Positions 16,358-25,127 of a DNA stretch of 27,436 bases are shown here, one piece after another; the first letter of the stretch is position 1; each line of letters begins with the position of its first letter. Below the pieces are notes generated by a model. It made no database searches and was not told where the DNA came from. It was given only the letters and a program-made list of their open reading frames with translations. Source of the DNA: Erysipelotrichaceae bacterium. GTDB taxonomy: Bacteria > Bacillota_I > Bacilli_A > Erysipelotrichales > Erysipelotrichaceae. Location of the stretch: positions 1-27,436 of the forward strand of contig JAFWKS010000249.1 in NCBI GenBank assembly GCA_017511325.1, written 5' to 3'. The position numbers and the translations under genes are program-made.

Positions 16358-17741
16358 GAAAATAGATGAGAAAGATGTCACTTACCTTAAGTCGCTCGTA
16401 CCTAAGGAAAGGATACTGGTCCATGATGAGATATCCGATGACTTTGCCCACGACGAACTAGGCGGCATTGAAGTCAAGCCGGAAGTTCTGATCTTTGTAA
16501 GGTCCACTGAAGAAGTCTCTAGGATCATGGCCTATGCCTATGAAAACAATATCCCGGTCGTAGCCAGAGGCTCAGGAACAGACCTCGTCGGTGCGGCGAT
16601 CGCTCTTCATGAAGGCATCATGATCTGTACCAAACAGATGAACAGGATCCTGGAACTCGATGAAAACAACCTCACGGTGACTGTAGAACCAGGCGTTCTT
16701 CTGATGGAACTACAGGCCTACGTTGAAGAAAGAGATCTCTTCTATCCGCCTGATCCGGGTGAGAAGTCAGCGACGATCGGCGGCAATATCTCGACCAATG
16801 CCGGCGGCATGAGAGCGGTCAAATATGGTGTGACCAGAGATTATGTCAGAGGACTTACCATCGTGCTTCCGGACGGTTCGATCGAACATCTGGGCGGCAA
16901 GGTCGTCAAGAACTCTTCAGGCTATGATCTGAAAGATCTGATCATCGGTTCGGAAGGAACACTATGTATAATTACCGAGGCAATACTTAAACTGCTTCCT
17001 AAACCTTCATATTCCGTTTCGATGCTGCTGCCATTCTTAACGATGGAGAAGGCGATCGAAGTCGTTCCGGAACTGATCAAATCCAAAGCTTCACTGACGG
17101 CGATCGAGTATATGTCCCTGGACACGATCATCTCAGCCGAGGAATTTTTGGGCAAGAAATTCCCGGATACCAATTATGAAGCCTATATCCTTCTGACCTT
17201 TGACGGCAACAGTATGGAAGAGATCGAGAAGGAATACACCAAGGTAGCTCAGCTGTGTCTTGATAAGGGAGCGGTCGATGGCTACTTTGTGGATACAGAT
17301 GAAAGGAAGAAATCCGTCTGGAATGCCAGAGGTGCTTTCCTTGAAGCGATCAAGGCTTCTACTGATCTGATGGATGAGTGTGATGTCGTCGTTCCTAAAT
17401 CCAAGGTAGCCGATTTTATCAAGTACACTCATGAAGTCGGACAGATCGTCGGCATAAGGATACCTTCCTTCGGTCATGCGGGCGATGGAAACCTGCACAT
17501 CTATCTGTGCAAGGATAAAATGCCTGTTGAAGAATGGGAAGAAAAGATAAAGAAAGGCTTTGACCTGTTATATGCCAAAGCCAGAGAATTCGGCGGTATG
17601 GTCTCAGGGGAACACGGGATCGGTTATGCCAAGAGAGAATATCTAAAGAAACAGGTCGGTGACAGGCAGATGCAACTCATGTCGAGCATCAAGAAAGTCT
17701 TTGATCCAAAGGAAATCCTCAATCCTGGCAAAGTGATCTAA
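16350..17741 (+). CDS. FAD-binding 2-hydroxyacid dehydrogenase (LctD/GlcD-like, probable lactate dehydrogenase)
   Basis: Flavoprotein of the PCMH/VAO class, 463 residues, that takes electrons from lactate, glycolate or a similar 2-hydroxyacid. The FAD domain shows [12 protein letters not shown] (72-83), [20 protein letters not shown] (133-152) and [19 protein letters not shown] (187-205). The C-terminal oxidase part has [12 protein letters not shown] and [14 protein letters not shown], which hold conserved catalytic and flavin-contacting residues, and the ending [12 protein letters not shown]. Eight-base overlap with EtfA shows tight coupling, so the physiological acceptor is the Etf. Lactate is the best guess from the gene order; glycolate and 2-hydroxyglutarate are alternatives. 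No lactate permease or racemase is adjacent. Confidence 0.92.
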   Translation: MYKKIDEKDVTYLKSLVPKERILVHDEISDDFAHDELGGIEVKPEVLIFVRSTEEVSRIMAYAYENNIPVVARGSGTDLVGAAIALHEGIMICTKQMNRILELDENNLTVTVEPGVLLMELQAYVEERDLFYPPDPGEKSATIGGNISTNAGGMRAVKYGVTRDYVRGLTIVLPDGSIEHLGGKVVKNSSGYDLKDLIIGSEGTLCIITEAILKLLPKPSYSVSMLLPFLTMEKAIEVVPELIKSKASLTAIEYMSLDTIISAEEFLGKKFPDTNYEAYILLTFDGNSMEEIEKEYTKVAQLCLDKGAVDGYFVDTDERKKSVWNARGAFLEAIKASTDLMDECDVVVPKSKVADFIKYTHEVGQIVGIRIPSFGHAGDGNLHIYLCKDKMPVEEWEEKIKKGFDLLYAKAREFGGMVSGEHGIGYAKREYLKKQVGDRQMQLMSSIKKVFDPKEILNPGKVI

Positions 17742-17748
17742 ATGATTC

Positions 17749-17790
17749 AAAAAGATATATGGATCAGTAATGAAACATATATCTTTTTTT
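17749..17790 (+). terminator. intrinsic terminator of the etf-dehydrogenase operon
   Basis: Arms AAAAAGATATATG (17749-17761) and CATATATCTTTTT (17776-17788) pair over 13 bases around a 14-base loop, with the T run continuing to 17790. AT-rich but long. Confidence 0.8.
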
Positions 17791-17897
17791 ATATTCAGTT
17801 GCATACAAAAATAGATCAGATGAAAACGAAGATTTTTGATGGAAAGAAATAACTGTCTGAAAAAACAATTCTTAATATCAGAAGATAATCATATATA

Positions 17898-19130
17898 ATG
17901 GAAAAGATGATAGAGAAGTTTAAAAAGTATATTGAACCAAACAAGAAGATCAGAACGATAGGATTCCTCGTTCTGGCTTTACTGATCGTTACAGCAATCG
18001 TTTCTTTTGTGAAGGGATCAGCGAAACTTAATTCTGATCCGGGCAGACTGAAGTATCAGGGAAGCGTAGTCATGGAAAGAGATGATTCATATGAAGACTA
18101 TGATGAAGATTCCACGGTCTGTGATGTTGTATATGTGGACGGGGATGGCAAACTGATCATCACCTATCCTTATGAAAAGTATATAGAACTTGATCAGAAC
18201 AGTATCGAAGCTCATAAATATGAAACAGCAGACGGGACAATCCTTTACTTCGATCACAAAGACCCTGACAGGAATACGATCATAAACACCTATAAAGGGA
18301 TCATGGCCGAAAAGCTGATGCCGGTATTCAATCTGGGCAACGCCCTGCTGATACTGTCGCTGTCCTTACTGATAATGATCCTGTTCTCCGGCTTCTTCTC
18401 GCTATATGAAAAGTGCTGGTTCCTATCGATCATGTCTCTGGCAACGATCTTTGCGGTGATCTTTCCGGAAGAAAGTGCCAACGGCGTCAATGGCATCTGG
18501 ATCATGCTGCTGTATCTGCTGGATACCTTCCTGAATATCCTGTGTGAACTTTTGATATCCAAGCAGTCCAGATACAATTTCCTGGTCTCTGTGCTGGTTG
18601 AGATCACGGAGATCGTCATCTGCATCGTGCTGATGTACCGCTTTGCGACGATGGTCGTAACGCTGTTCTTCTGGCTGCCGATCGACATCCTGAGTTTCAT
18701 CAACTGGACAAAACACAAAGATGAAGTGGAAGATGAACTGACGATGGTCAGAAGACTTAAAGGCTATCAGGAAGTACTGATAATCCTGGGCATAATCTTA
18801 TGGACGATCGGAGTAGGTTATCTCATAAGCGGTCTTGATATAAATTCCGATTTCATCAGAAACAAGAACATCGAAACACTGATCATCTATCTTGATGCCT
18901 GTGCTTCGGCAGTCGGTATCGCCAACGGCTTATTCATCTTCTTCCGTTTGAGGGAACAGTGGATCGCCTGGTATATCTGTGCTTTGCTTGAAGCGATCAT
19001 CAATGTCCTGAGCGGTCAGTATGTCCTGCTGATACTGAAGCTTGGCTACTTTACAAACACGACTTATGGCTATATCAAATGGAGCAGATACATCCGCTCG
19101 CACAAAGAGGAAGCAGCTTCGGTATTCTGA
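17898..19130 (+). CDS. PnuC-like vitamin transporter with extra N-terminal ectodomain
   Basis: 410 residues. The C-terminal half (about 200-400) follows the PnuC pattern of nicotinamide riboside/mononucleotide carriers: LLYLLDTFLNILCELLISKQ, a helix ending in FLPID-like WLPIDILSFINW (259-270), then the second half YLDACASAVG, LREQWIAWYI (351-360) and TTYGYIKW (388-395). This fits the inverted-repeat helices of E. coli PnuC when read side by side. Ahead of it are a membrane helix (about 20-38), an acidic extracytoplasmic domain (about 40-135) and two more helices, absent from ordinary PnuC of about 240 residues. The start is uncertain: there is no clear ribosome site, and a second ATG lies nine bases on. 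It could carry another vitamin, as PnuX and PnuT relatives do. Confidence 0.75.
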   Translation: MEKMIEKFKKYIEPNKKIRTIGFLVLALLIVTAIVSFVKGSAKLNSDPGRLKYQGSVVMERDDSYEDYDEDSTVCDVVYVDGDGKLIITYPYEKYIELDQNSIEAHKYETADGTILYFDHKDPDRNTIINTYKGIMAEKLMPVFNLGNALLILSLSLLIMILFSGFFSLYEKCWFLSIMSLATIFAVIFPEESANGVNGIWIMLLYLLDTFLNILCELLISKQSRYNFLVSVLVEITEIVICIVLMYRFATMVVTLFFWLPIDILSFINWTKHKDEVEDELTMVRRLKGYQEVLIILGIILWTIGVGYLISGLDINSDFIRNKNIETLIIYLDACASAVGIANGLFIFFRLREQWIAWYICALLEAIINVLSGQYVLLILKLGYFTNTTYGYIKWSRYIRSHKEEAASVF

Positions 19131-19131
19131 T

Positions 19132-19161
19132 TTGATATAAATAAACAGTGTCTGGTAAAAT
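19132..19161 (+). promoter_or_regulatory. promoter of the efp gene
   Basis: TTGATA (19132-19137), 18-base spacer, TAAAAT (19156-19161) with an extended TGG directly before it. It begins two bases after the stop of the PnuC-like gene and gives a short leader to the efp ribosome site AAGGTGA (19181-19187). Confidence 0.6.
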
Positions 19162-19193
19162 ATATTCTGTAAAAAAGAAAAAGGTGAATAAAT

Positions 19194-19751
19194 ATGGCAA
19201 TTGAATCAGGCGATTTTAAAACAGGTTTAACATTGATTGTAGATGGCGATCCATGGGTAGTCTTAGACTTCCAGCATGTAAAGCCAGGTAAAGGTGCCGC
19301 TATCTTGCGTACCAAGATGAAGAATCTCAAGACCGGTGCTACACAGGAAAGAAACTTCAATGCTTCAACGAAATTTGAGGCTGCAAACATCGAAAAGAAG
19401 AAAGTCAACTTCTCTTACATGTCTGACAACACCTACTATTTCATGGATATGGAATCATATGAGACTTATGAGCTTTCTGAAGAACAGATGGACTTCAATA
19501 AGTATTTCATGATCGATAATCTGGAAGTATCTCTGATGATGTATGAAGGACAGGTATTGACAGTATCGCTTCCGGCAACAGTTGATCTTACTATCACGGA
19601 GACCAGCCCGGCTATCAAGGGTGCTCCTTCAACCCAGACTAAGGACGCTGTTACAGAAACAGGTCTGTCATTAAGAGTTCCGCAGTTCATTGAACAGGGT
19701 GAAAAGGTCTCTGTCAGCACTGCCGATGGCAAGTACTCAGGAAGAGCTTAA
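19194..19751 (+). CDS. efp: translation elongation factor P
   Basis: EF-P binds the ribosome between the P and E sites and rescues stalling at proline runs. 185 residues, the standard length, with three beta domains. The tip loop HVKPGKGAA places the normally modified lysine at 33. The C-terminal domain contains the family signature region around VDLTITETSPAIKG and ends VSTADGKYSGRA. No EpmA/EpmB-type modification gene is in the window. It has its own promoter and terminator and so appears to be a single-gene unit, in line with a housekeeping role. Confidence 0.97.
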   Translation: MAIESGDFKTGLTLIVDGDPWVVLDFQHVKPGKGAAILRTKMKNLKTGATQERNFNASTKFEAANIEKKKVNFSYMSDNTYYFMDMESYETYELSEEQMDFNKYFMIDNLEVSLMMYEGQVLTVSLPATVDLTITETSPAIKGAPSTQTKDAVTETGLSLRVPQFIEQGEKVSVSTADGKYSGRA

Positions 19752-19773
19752 AGAAAAACGTACAGAAGATCAC

Positions 19774-19811
19774 AAAGAGGGACTGCAGGATCATCATCAG
19801 TCCTTCTTTTT
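19774..19811 (+). terminator. intrinsic terminator of efp
   Basis: Arms AAAGAGGGACTG (19774-19785) and CAGTCCTTCTTT (19798-19809) pair over 12 bases with one G-U, 12-base loop, ending in TTTTT. Confidence 0.85.
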
Positions 19812-19842
19812 ATAGATAACGATATAAAAAGGGAACGTAAAA

Positions 19843-20064
19843 ATGTTGACAGAAAAAGAAAAAGAGATGCTTAATACTATGCCGGCAAAAAGAGACAGTG
19901 CATCATTAGCTGAATTCGATATCCAGGATGCATTGGATCTGATCAGCCTGCATGGAAAGAATATGACATCGACTGATGATTCGACTGTGCTGATCAGTCT
20001 CAATGAGATCGTAAATATCATCATCGATGCTTATTCACTGGGTTATACAAGAGGAAAAAAATAG
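19843..20064 (+). CDS. small protein of unknown function
   Basis: 73 residues, mostly charged and probably helical, without signal peptide or membrane helix. It starts MLTEKEKEMLNTMPAKRDSA and ends SLGYTRGKK. AAAGGG at 19828-19833, nine bases before the ATG, supports the start. The stop codon touches the start codon of the Sel1-repeat lipoprotein gene, so the two are co-translated. I do not recognise a family. Regular spacing of hydrophobic residues (LAEFDIQDALDLISL, LNEIVNIIIDAYSLGY) suggests a compact helical domain or an interaction partner. Confidence 0.75.
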   Translation: MLTEKEKEMLNTMPAKRDSASLAEFDIQDALDLISLHGKNMTSTDDSTVLISLNEIVNIIIDAYSLGYTRGKK

Positions 20065-21144
20065 ATGAAAAGACTGATAAGGATACTGTGTCTGATCGTG
20101 GTGGCTGCGACAGCCCTTTGTGCCTGCGGCAGTTACTCTAAAAATGAAGAAGAACCTCATATTGATGAGGATTTTGAACAGGGGATAAACTACTGGTATG
20201 GCATCAACGGTGCCAACTTCGATATGGAGAAAGCCCGCGCATGTTTCAAGACATCCCTGGAAAACGGCAACGACAAAGCTCTTTACTGGCTAGGAAACAT
20301 CAGACGCTATGATCAGGATAAAGATAGATTCTCAGAAGTACTTGATTACTATCAGAAATCTGCGGATGCAGAACACGGCTACGGTTACTATGGACTGGGA
20401 ACACTCTATGAAACAGGATATGGTGTTGAAAAGGATATCGAGAAAGCACTTGAGTGTTACCGGAAAGCGCTCGATCTCAACTGTGAAATGGGAGCTGTGG
20501 CGCTTGGCTATTTCTATTCCAATGGTTCGCATATGAACAATGATATTAAGACCGATGTGGAAAAGGCAAAAGATTATCTGTCTAAAGCGCTGAAGAGCAG
20601 AGATTTCGAAACCAGAAATATGGCCAGAGTATTGCTTGGCGATCTATGTCTTTACGCTGCGGATGCAGAAAGAAATGAAGCGGAAGCTGAGTCATACTAT
20701 GAAGAAGCTGCAGAGGAAGGCTACTATCTTGGATGCAGAAGGGTGGGAGACCTTTACCGTTATAACTTCAGATCTGATGACGGCAAGATCATAGAATACT
20801 ATGAAAAGGAAGCCGAGCACGGCTATGGATATTCTCTGGCGGAAATATACCTCAACGGTGTCAACAGTATAGCCCGGGATCCTGAAAAGGGCATAGCTTT
20901 ACTGAATGAGACGCTTGAAAAAGGTGATCACAGTGCTGCCATGTGCCTGTGCGGACTGGTATACGCAAACGCCAGCGGTACGGGTGTGGCCAAAAACAAG
21001 GAAGCAGCGATAGATCTGTGCTTCAAAGCGATCGACGCCTGCGGACCGTTTGATGACAGTGACAGTCCGGATGATCGTCTGCACAAGCCTTTGCCTTATG
21101 CCAGATATATACTGGATCATTATGGCGTAACATATGAAAATTAG
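20065..21144 (+). CDS. Sel1-repeat lipoprotein
   Basis: Exported lipid-anchored protein of 359 residues. The signal sequence MKRLIRILCLIVVAATALCA ends in a lipobox with Cys21 as the lipidated residue. The mature part consists of Sel1-like (TPR-related) helical pairs of about 36 residues, for example LGTLYETGYGVEKDIEKALE and similar units up to about residue 325, with typical LG-LY-G spacing and alternating EKA and YYxKA segments. Such repeats bind other proteins; no enzyme activity is expected. It is joined head to tail to the preceding small gene. The 127 bases that follow hold no convincing terminator, only a five-base CAGCG/CGCTG pair. Confidence 0.88.
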   Translation: MKRLIRILCLIVVAATALCACGSYSKNEEEPHIDEDFEQGINYWYGINGANFDMEKARACFKTSLENGNDKALYWLGNIRRYDQDKDRFSEVLDYYQKSADAEHGYGYYGLGTLYETGYGVEKDIEKALECYRKALDLNCEMGAVALGYFYSNGSHMNNDIKTDVEKAKDYLSKALKSRDFETRNMARVLLGDLCLYAADAERNEAEAESYYEEAAEEGYYLGCRRVGDLYRYNFRSDDGKIIEYYEKEAEHGYGYSLAEIYLNGVNSIARDPEKGIALLNETLEKGDHSAAMCLCGLVYANASGTGVAKNKEAAIDLCFKAIDACGPFDDSDSPDDRLHKPLPYARYILDHYGVTYEN

Positions 21145-21271
21145 ATCCTATTTCTTCTTCAAATCAGCACAAAAGCAGCGATAGATCAAAGAAAACCGCT
21201 GTAAAATTTATTTAAAAGGATGCGGCATCGATCCACAGACAATCAAGAATATTTAAGCAGGTGAAATGACA

Positions 21272-23425
21272 ATGAAAAACGAAAAAGAAGATACGGTAAC
21301 AAATAAGCAGAGAAAAAACACAGTGATGCAGCTGCAGGTCTCTCTGCCAAAGAAGATCATCATAACGATAGGCATCATGACTGCGCTGATCCTTTTTGTT
21401 TATCATTTCAATGTTCCTAATCCGAACATGATCCTGATCGCAGGGCTTGTTCTGTGTTCTGCATTATTCGGCTATGGCGGCGGAATCGTCGCAGCTTTGA
21501 TCATGTTTGGCTATACGCTGTTCTTTTTCTCCACAGACAACAGCTTTATAAACTTTACACCGCAGAATTTGCAGAAGGTCATCTTTTCAGTGATCGGGAT
21601 CGCTGCCGATATGCTTTTTGTCTGTTCTCTGAAAAAGGCCGAGATCCAGGAATTCAAAGAGGTCGATGAATTGACCGGCCAGCTGAATGTTCAGAAAGAA
21701 ACGCTTAGTTCTCTATTAGATCACATGCCTGCCCTGAGCTTTTACAAGGATGCGAAGTCCGGTAAGTATCTTGCCTGCAACTAGGCATTTGCTGAATACG
21801 CAAACAAAAAGACCCCGGCCGAAGTAGTTGGTCTTACGGATTATGAGATCTTCGATCCTTTGACGGCCAAACATTTTGACGATGATGACAAGAAAGCACT
21901 TTCGATGGAAGAGCCTTATACCTTTTTTGAAGATGTCCATGATGCGGTGGGAAATCAGAAACAGTTCCAGTCGACAAAACTGAAGTTTGTCGATGAGACC
22001 GGTCGTTTGTGCATCCTGGGCATGTGCATGGATGTCACAGAGACCATCAGCATCAGGAAAGAAAATGAACAGACCAGAGCTGCTTATCAGGAAGCGCTGA
22101 GTACAAGAGATGTCTATGAGAATGTCATCAATGCTTTGTCTGAAGATTATTTCGATATGTATTATGTGGACCTTGAGACAGATGAATACATTGAGTATGG
22201 TTCCAGGACCGAAAAAGGGCAATTCATGAACGGATTACGCGGAAGAGATTTCTTCAATGAGACAAAGAAAAACGCCCTGAACCTTGTCTAAGAAAAAGAT
22301 CAGCCGCAGTTTATTGAACAAATAGATAAGGAAAAACTGCTTGAAGAGATCGAAAAACGCGGATCCTGCAACTTTACTTATCGTCTTCTGATCGAAGGCG
22401 AGCCGGTATATGTCAACATGAGAGTCAAAAAGATCGAAAACCACATCGTTATCGGTGTCAGCAATATAGATCTGCAGATAAAAGAGAGAATGGCGGCAGC
22501 ACGTGATGCGGAAGAGAAAAAATCCTATCGACGTATCAATGCCTTGAACGGAAATCTCATCGTGCTTTACTTCGTGGATCCTGAAAACGGACAGTTTACA
22601 CAATACAGTGCTTCCAAAGAATTTGAAGATCTCGGCATCTCCAAGCAGGGAGCTGATTTCTTCGGCACCACTTATGAGAACAGTCTTAAAACGATCCATC
22701 CGGAAGATCAGGCTCTTTTCCATTCACAGGTAACCAAAGAGAATATCCTGGCGACGATCGAACGCGACGGAATATTCGCACTGGACTATCGTCTGATGAT
22801 CGGAGAACTTCCGACCTATGTAAGGCTGAAAGCGGCCAAGGTCGAAGAAGACGGCAAGACCGTGCTGATCATTGGCCTGCTGGACGAGGATGCGCAGATA
22901 CGGCAGGAGCAGGAATATGTCAAAAATCTCTCAGCAGCCAGAAAAATGGCGACTATTGATTCTTTGACAGGTGTCAAAAACAAGCACGCTTTCGTGCAAT
23001 GGGAAGAGAAGATAAACGAAGCGATCAGAAACGGCACGCAGGGACCTTTTGCGGTCGTGGTCTGTGATATAAACAATCTGAAAGCTGTCAATGATCTTTA
23101 TGGACATAAAGAAGGAGATGAATGCATCAGGAATGCCAGCGCCAAGATCTGCAGGGTCTTCGATCACAGCCCGGTATTCAGGATCGGCGGAGACGAGTTC
23201 GTCGTCATTCTGACGGACAGTGATTATTCAAAGCGGGCAGAACTCATGGAGGAGATCAACGAACTTCCAACAGATAAATCAAAGATCAGGATCGGCGAAA
23301 CTATTGCGGCCGGTATGGTCGAGTATGATAAAGACCTTCATTTTTCACTTCTAAGTGTATTTGATGAAGCTGACCGTGCCATGTATGAGCGTAAACGGGC
23401 TCTAAAAGATCTGTTCGCATCATAA
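21272..23425 (+). pseudogene. membrane PAS-GGDEF sensor diguanylate cyclase gene with two in-frame stops
   Basis: One reading frame of 717 codons broken only by TAG at 21782 (codon 171) and TAA at 22289 (codon 340), with no frameshift. The N-terminus has about four membrane helices (about 25-120) resembling the DUF4118-like module, then a short coiled coil. Three PAS-like domains follow (about 148-260, 283-410, 420-548) and a GGDEF domain (about 555-715). That domain retains DSLTGVKNKHAF, FAVVVCDINNLKAVND and the full GGDEF motif at codons 639-643, so the catalytic part looks intact. ATG 21272 is preceded by AGGTGA at 21259-21264. The first stop lies in PAS1 where NKAF-like text is usual; the second falls where the third PAS reads TIHPEDQ. 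Either a recently disabled gene, a strain variant, or stop readthrough. Confidence 0.85.
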
Positions 23426-23481
23426 AAAACAAAAGAAAACCGTATTGATTCAAAAAAGGATCAACGATTAATAAACAGAGA

Positions 23482-23504
23482 AAAAGACGGGTCACCCGTC
23501 TTTT
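23482..23504. terminator. bidirectional terminator between convergent genes
   Basis: Arms AAAAGACGGG (23482-23491) and CCCGTCTTTT (23495-23504), 10 perfect base pairs with a TCA loop. T-rich tails on both strands let it serve the GGDEF gene from one side and the three-gene minus-strand operon from the other. Confidence 0.85.
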
Positions 23505-23519
23505 CAGTTTTCTATTTAT

Positions 23520-24032
23520 TTATTCAGATTTTTCAGCTTCATTGTATCTGATGGTATAGAAAGTGTTGTTTTCTCCCATAGAGATATGAACGATGCCTTT
23601 GCTGGTATAGAAACGATACCATATCACTGTTCCGCCGTTTGCCTCAGCATAAGGTTCTTCACCAAAAGAACAGGCCTTATTGAAGTCGCGTTCAAGAAAA
23701 GAAAGACACTCATCAAAGGAAAGATCCTTCAGGTCTACATAGAGGATGACTTCTTGGAAGATCCTGCGTATATCATCTTTAGGATCAAAGAAGGCAGTTC
23801 CCTCTGCAAAAGAGCCATATATTTTGCCTTTGACAGCGACACTTAGATGATCGATGTACTTTTCATCAATACCGAGATCCTTGGCACTCTTGCCTATCCA
23901 GCCAAAAGTATCAAGCAGGTCTTCGACTTGATATTCTTGTTTTTCAATGATCTCTACATCGAGATCGCTGTCTGCTTTATTACAGGAAGTCATAATCATC
24001 ATTATCAGGATAAGAAGGATAGACCTTCTCAT
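23520..24032 (-). CDS. putative lipoprotein of unknown function
   Basis: 170 residues. A short signal sequence, MRRSILLILIMMIMTSCNKA, ends with a lipobox-like MTSC and Cys16 as the anchor. The mature part is a mixed alpha/beta domain with many acidic and aromatic residues and no motif I recognise (for example LSVAVKGKIYGSFAEGTAFF and TVIWYRFYTSKGIVHISMG). The start codon is two bases downstream of the stop of the preceding lipoprotein gene, so it is the last gene of a three-gene envelope operon. The ribosome site is weak, suggesting coupled translation. Confidence 0.8.
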   Translation of the reverse strand: MRRSILLILIMMIMTSCNKADSDLDVEIIEKQEYQVEDLLDTFGWIGKSAKDLGIDEKYIDHLSVAVKGKIYGSFAEGTAFFDPKDDIRRIFQEVILYVDLKDLSFDECLSFLERDFNKACSFGEEPYAEANGGTVIWYRFYTSKGIVHISMGENNTFYTIRYNEAEKSE

Positions 24033-24034
24033 CC

Positions 24035-25120
24035 CTATTCTTTCCAGAGCTTGAAGCGGTCACCGGCTCTTGACATGCACAGATCAGTCTTGAGCTCAAG
24101 TGTCTCGCCATCAACGGATTCGAAAATGATTTCTTTGACAGTATCGCAGCCGATTTCACCGTCTTTGCCGCAGTTGAAGCCCATCATCGAACTGCCATCA
24201 GTGACTTTGCATGCCCAGCCGTTCTGTTCAGGAGAGCAGTAACCGGTATATTTGCCCATGCCGGCGTAGACGTTCTCGTAGAACAGGAAAGAGAAGTCAG
24301 TAGCGATTGTGATAGTAGGCAGATAATCATCGTTGAGATCCGGGATCGATTCATGGACAAAAGTCTGAGTCTTGAAAGCAAAGCCATCATCCGGTTTTTC
24401 ATAACCGGCCGGGATCTTTCCGTCGGTGGTGAAGATATCACCTTTCTTAGAGCCGTCAAGATCATCGTTGAGGATCAAAGAATTCTCATCATTGATCAGG
24501 AAGACGAAGTTGTAGACCTTGTTGCCGCTGGCATCATTGAACGGATCGAAGTTGGAGAACATGTAGGCGTTTCCTTCCTTGCCCCAAAGACCGTTTACTT
24601 CGGTAATGCCGTTAGAACCTTTTTCGATCAGCGCAAATGACTTGTCATCATGGATCTCGATATAAGACTGATCGGACATAGGCTGCATGGCATTGTAGTA
24701 GATGACGTAATCAAAGTCTTCGATGCCATATGGCAGTATTTCCGTATTTGGTTTTTCCGTTGAAAAGACATCGGATGCATTGGCACCGGTCAGGCTGGTA
24801 TGAAGAATCAGATTGTTTTCATCTTTGATCTCAAACTTGAATTCGTTAGAATCAGCTTGCAGAGTCACAACGCCATCCTTAAGTGCCCAGGTGCCGTTAT
24901 ACTCGTTCATGCCTCCGACATAGTAGTCAGTCAGAACGAAGGATTCATCCTTTCCCAGCCAGAGCCTTGAGCGCTCGGTATAGACAAAGGAATCGGCTGT
25001 GTCGTAGAAAGTCTTGCCGGCAATATTTGCCGTTTCTTCCTTTTTGCCGCCTGTGCATCCGCTAAGAAGCATCAAAGCACAGAAGGTAGCCAGAATAATT
25101 TTTTTCATATCGTTCATCAT
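24035..25120 (-). CDS. lipoprotein with three repeated beta domains
   Basis: 361 residues. The signal sequence reads MKKIILATFCALMLLSGC, with lipobox LSGC. The mature part appears to be three copies of a domain of about 100 residues, each with a pattern of an opening F, a D-x-SF strand (KDESFVL, DDKSFAL, TDFSFLF), a GxY/VxGxW-like centre (MNEYNGTW, ITEVNGLW, MGKYTGYC) and a closing L-LxxxLxxxxxGDxF segment (LILHTSL, LILNDDL, LELKTDL followed by DVF, DIF, DRF). A lipocalin-like or META-like barrel is possible. The start is ambiguous among three ATGs (25120, 25117, 25108): GAGAGG directly abuts the first, so one of the later two may be used. Function unknown. Confidence 0.82.
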   Translation of the reverse strand: MMNDMKKIILATFCALMLLSGCTGGKKEETANIAGKTFYDTADSFVYTERSRLWLGKDESFVLTDYYVGGMNEYNGTWALKDGVVTLQADSNEFKFEIKDENNLILHTSLTGANASDVFSTEKPNTEILPYGIEDFDYVIYYNAMQPMSDQSYIEIHDDKSFALIEKGSNGITEVNGLWGKEGNAYMFSNFDPFNDASGNKVYNFVFLINDENSLILNDDLDGSKKGDIFTTDGKIPAGYEKPDDGFAFKTQTFVHESIPDLNDDYLPTITIATDFSFLFYENVYAGMGKYTGYCSPEQNGWACKVTDGSSMMGFNCGKDGEIGCDTVKEIIFESVDGETLELKTDLCMSRAGDRFKLWKE

Positions 25121-25127
25121 CCTCTCG

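Noticed and set aside
21272..23425. Genome-wide stop codon reassignment to explain the two stops
   Set aside because: TAG, TAA and TGA all end other well-supported genes here at the expected protein ends.
22418..23425. A separate 335-residue PAS-GGDEF gene starting at ATG 22418
   Set aside because: The ATG lies within a PAS domain and has no ribosome site; the piece is the in-frame continuation of the interrupted gene.
23445..23464. Hairpin TTGATTC/GGATCAA with A6 loop after the GGDEF gene
   Set aside because: Seven pairs with one G-U and no T-tract; the nearby 10-bp hairpin explains termination better.
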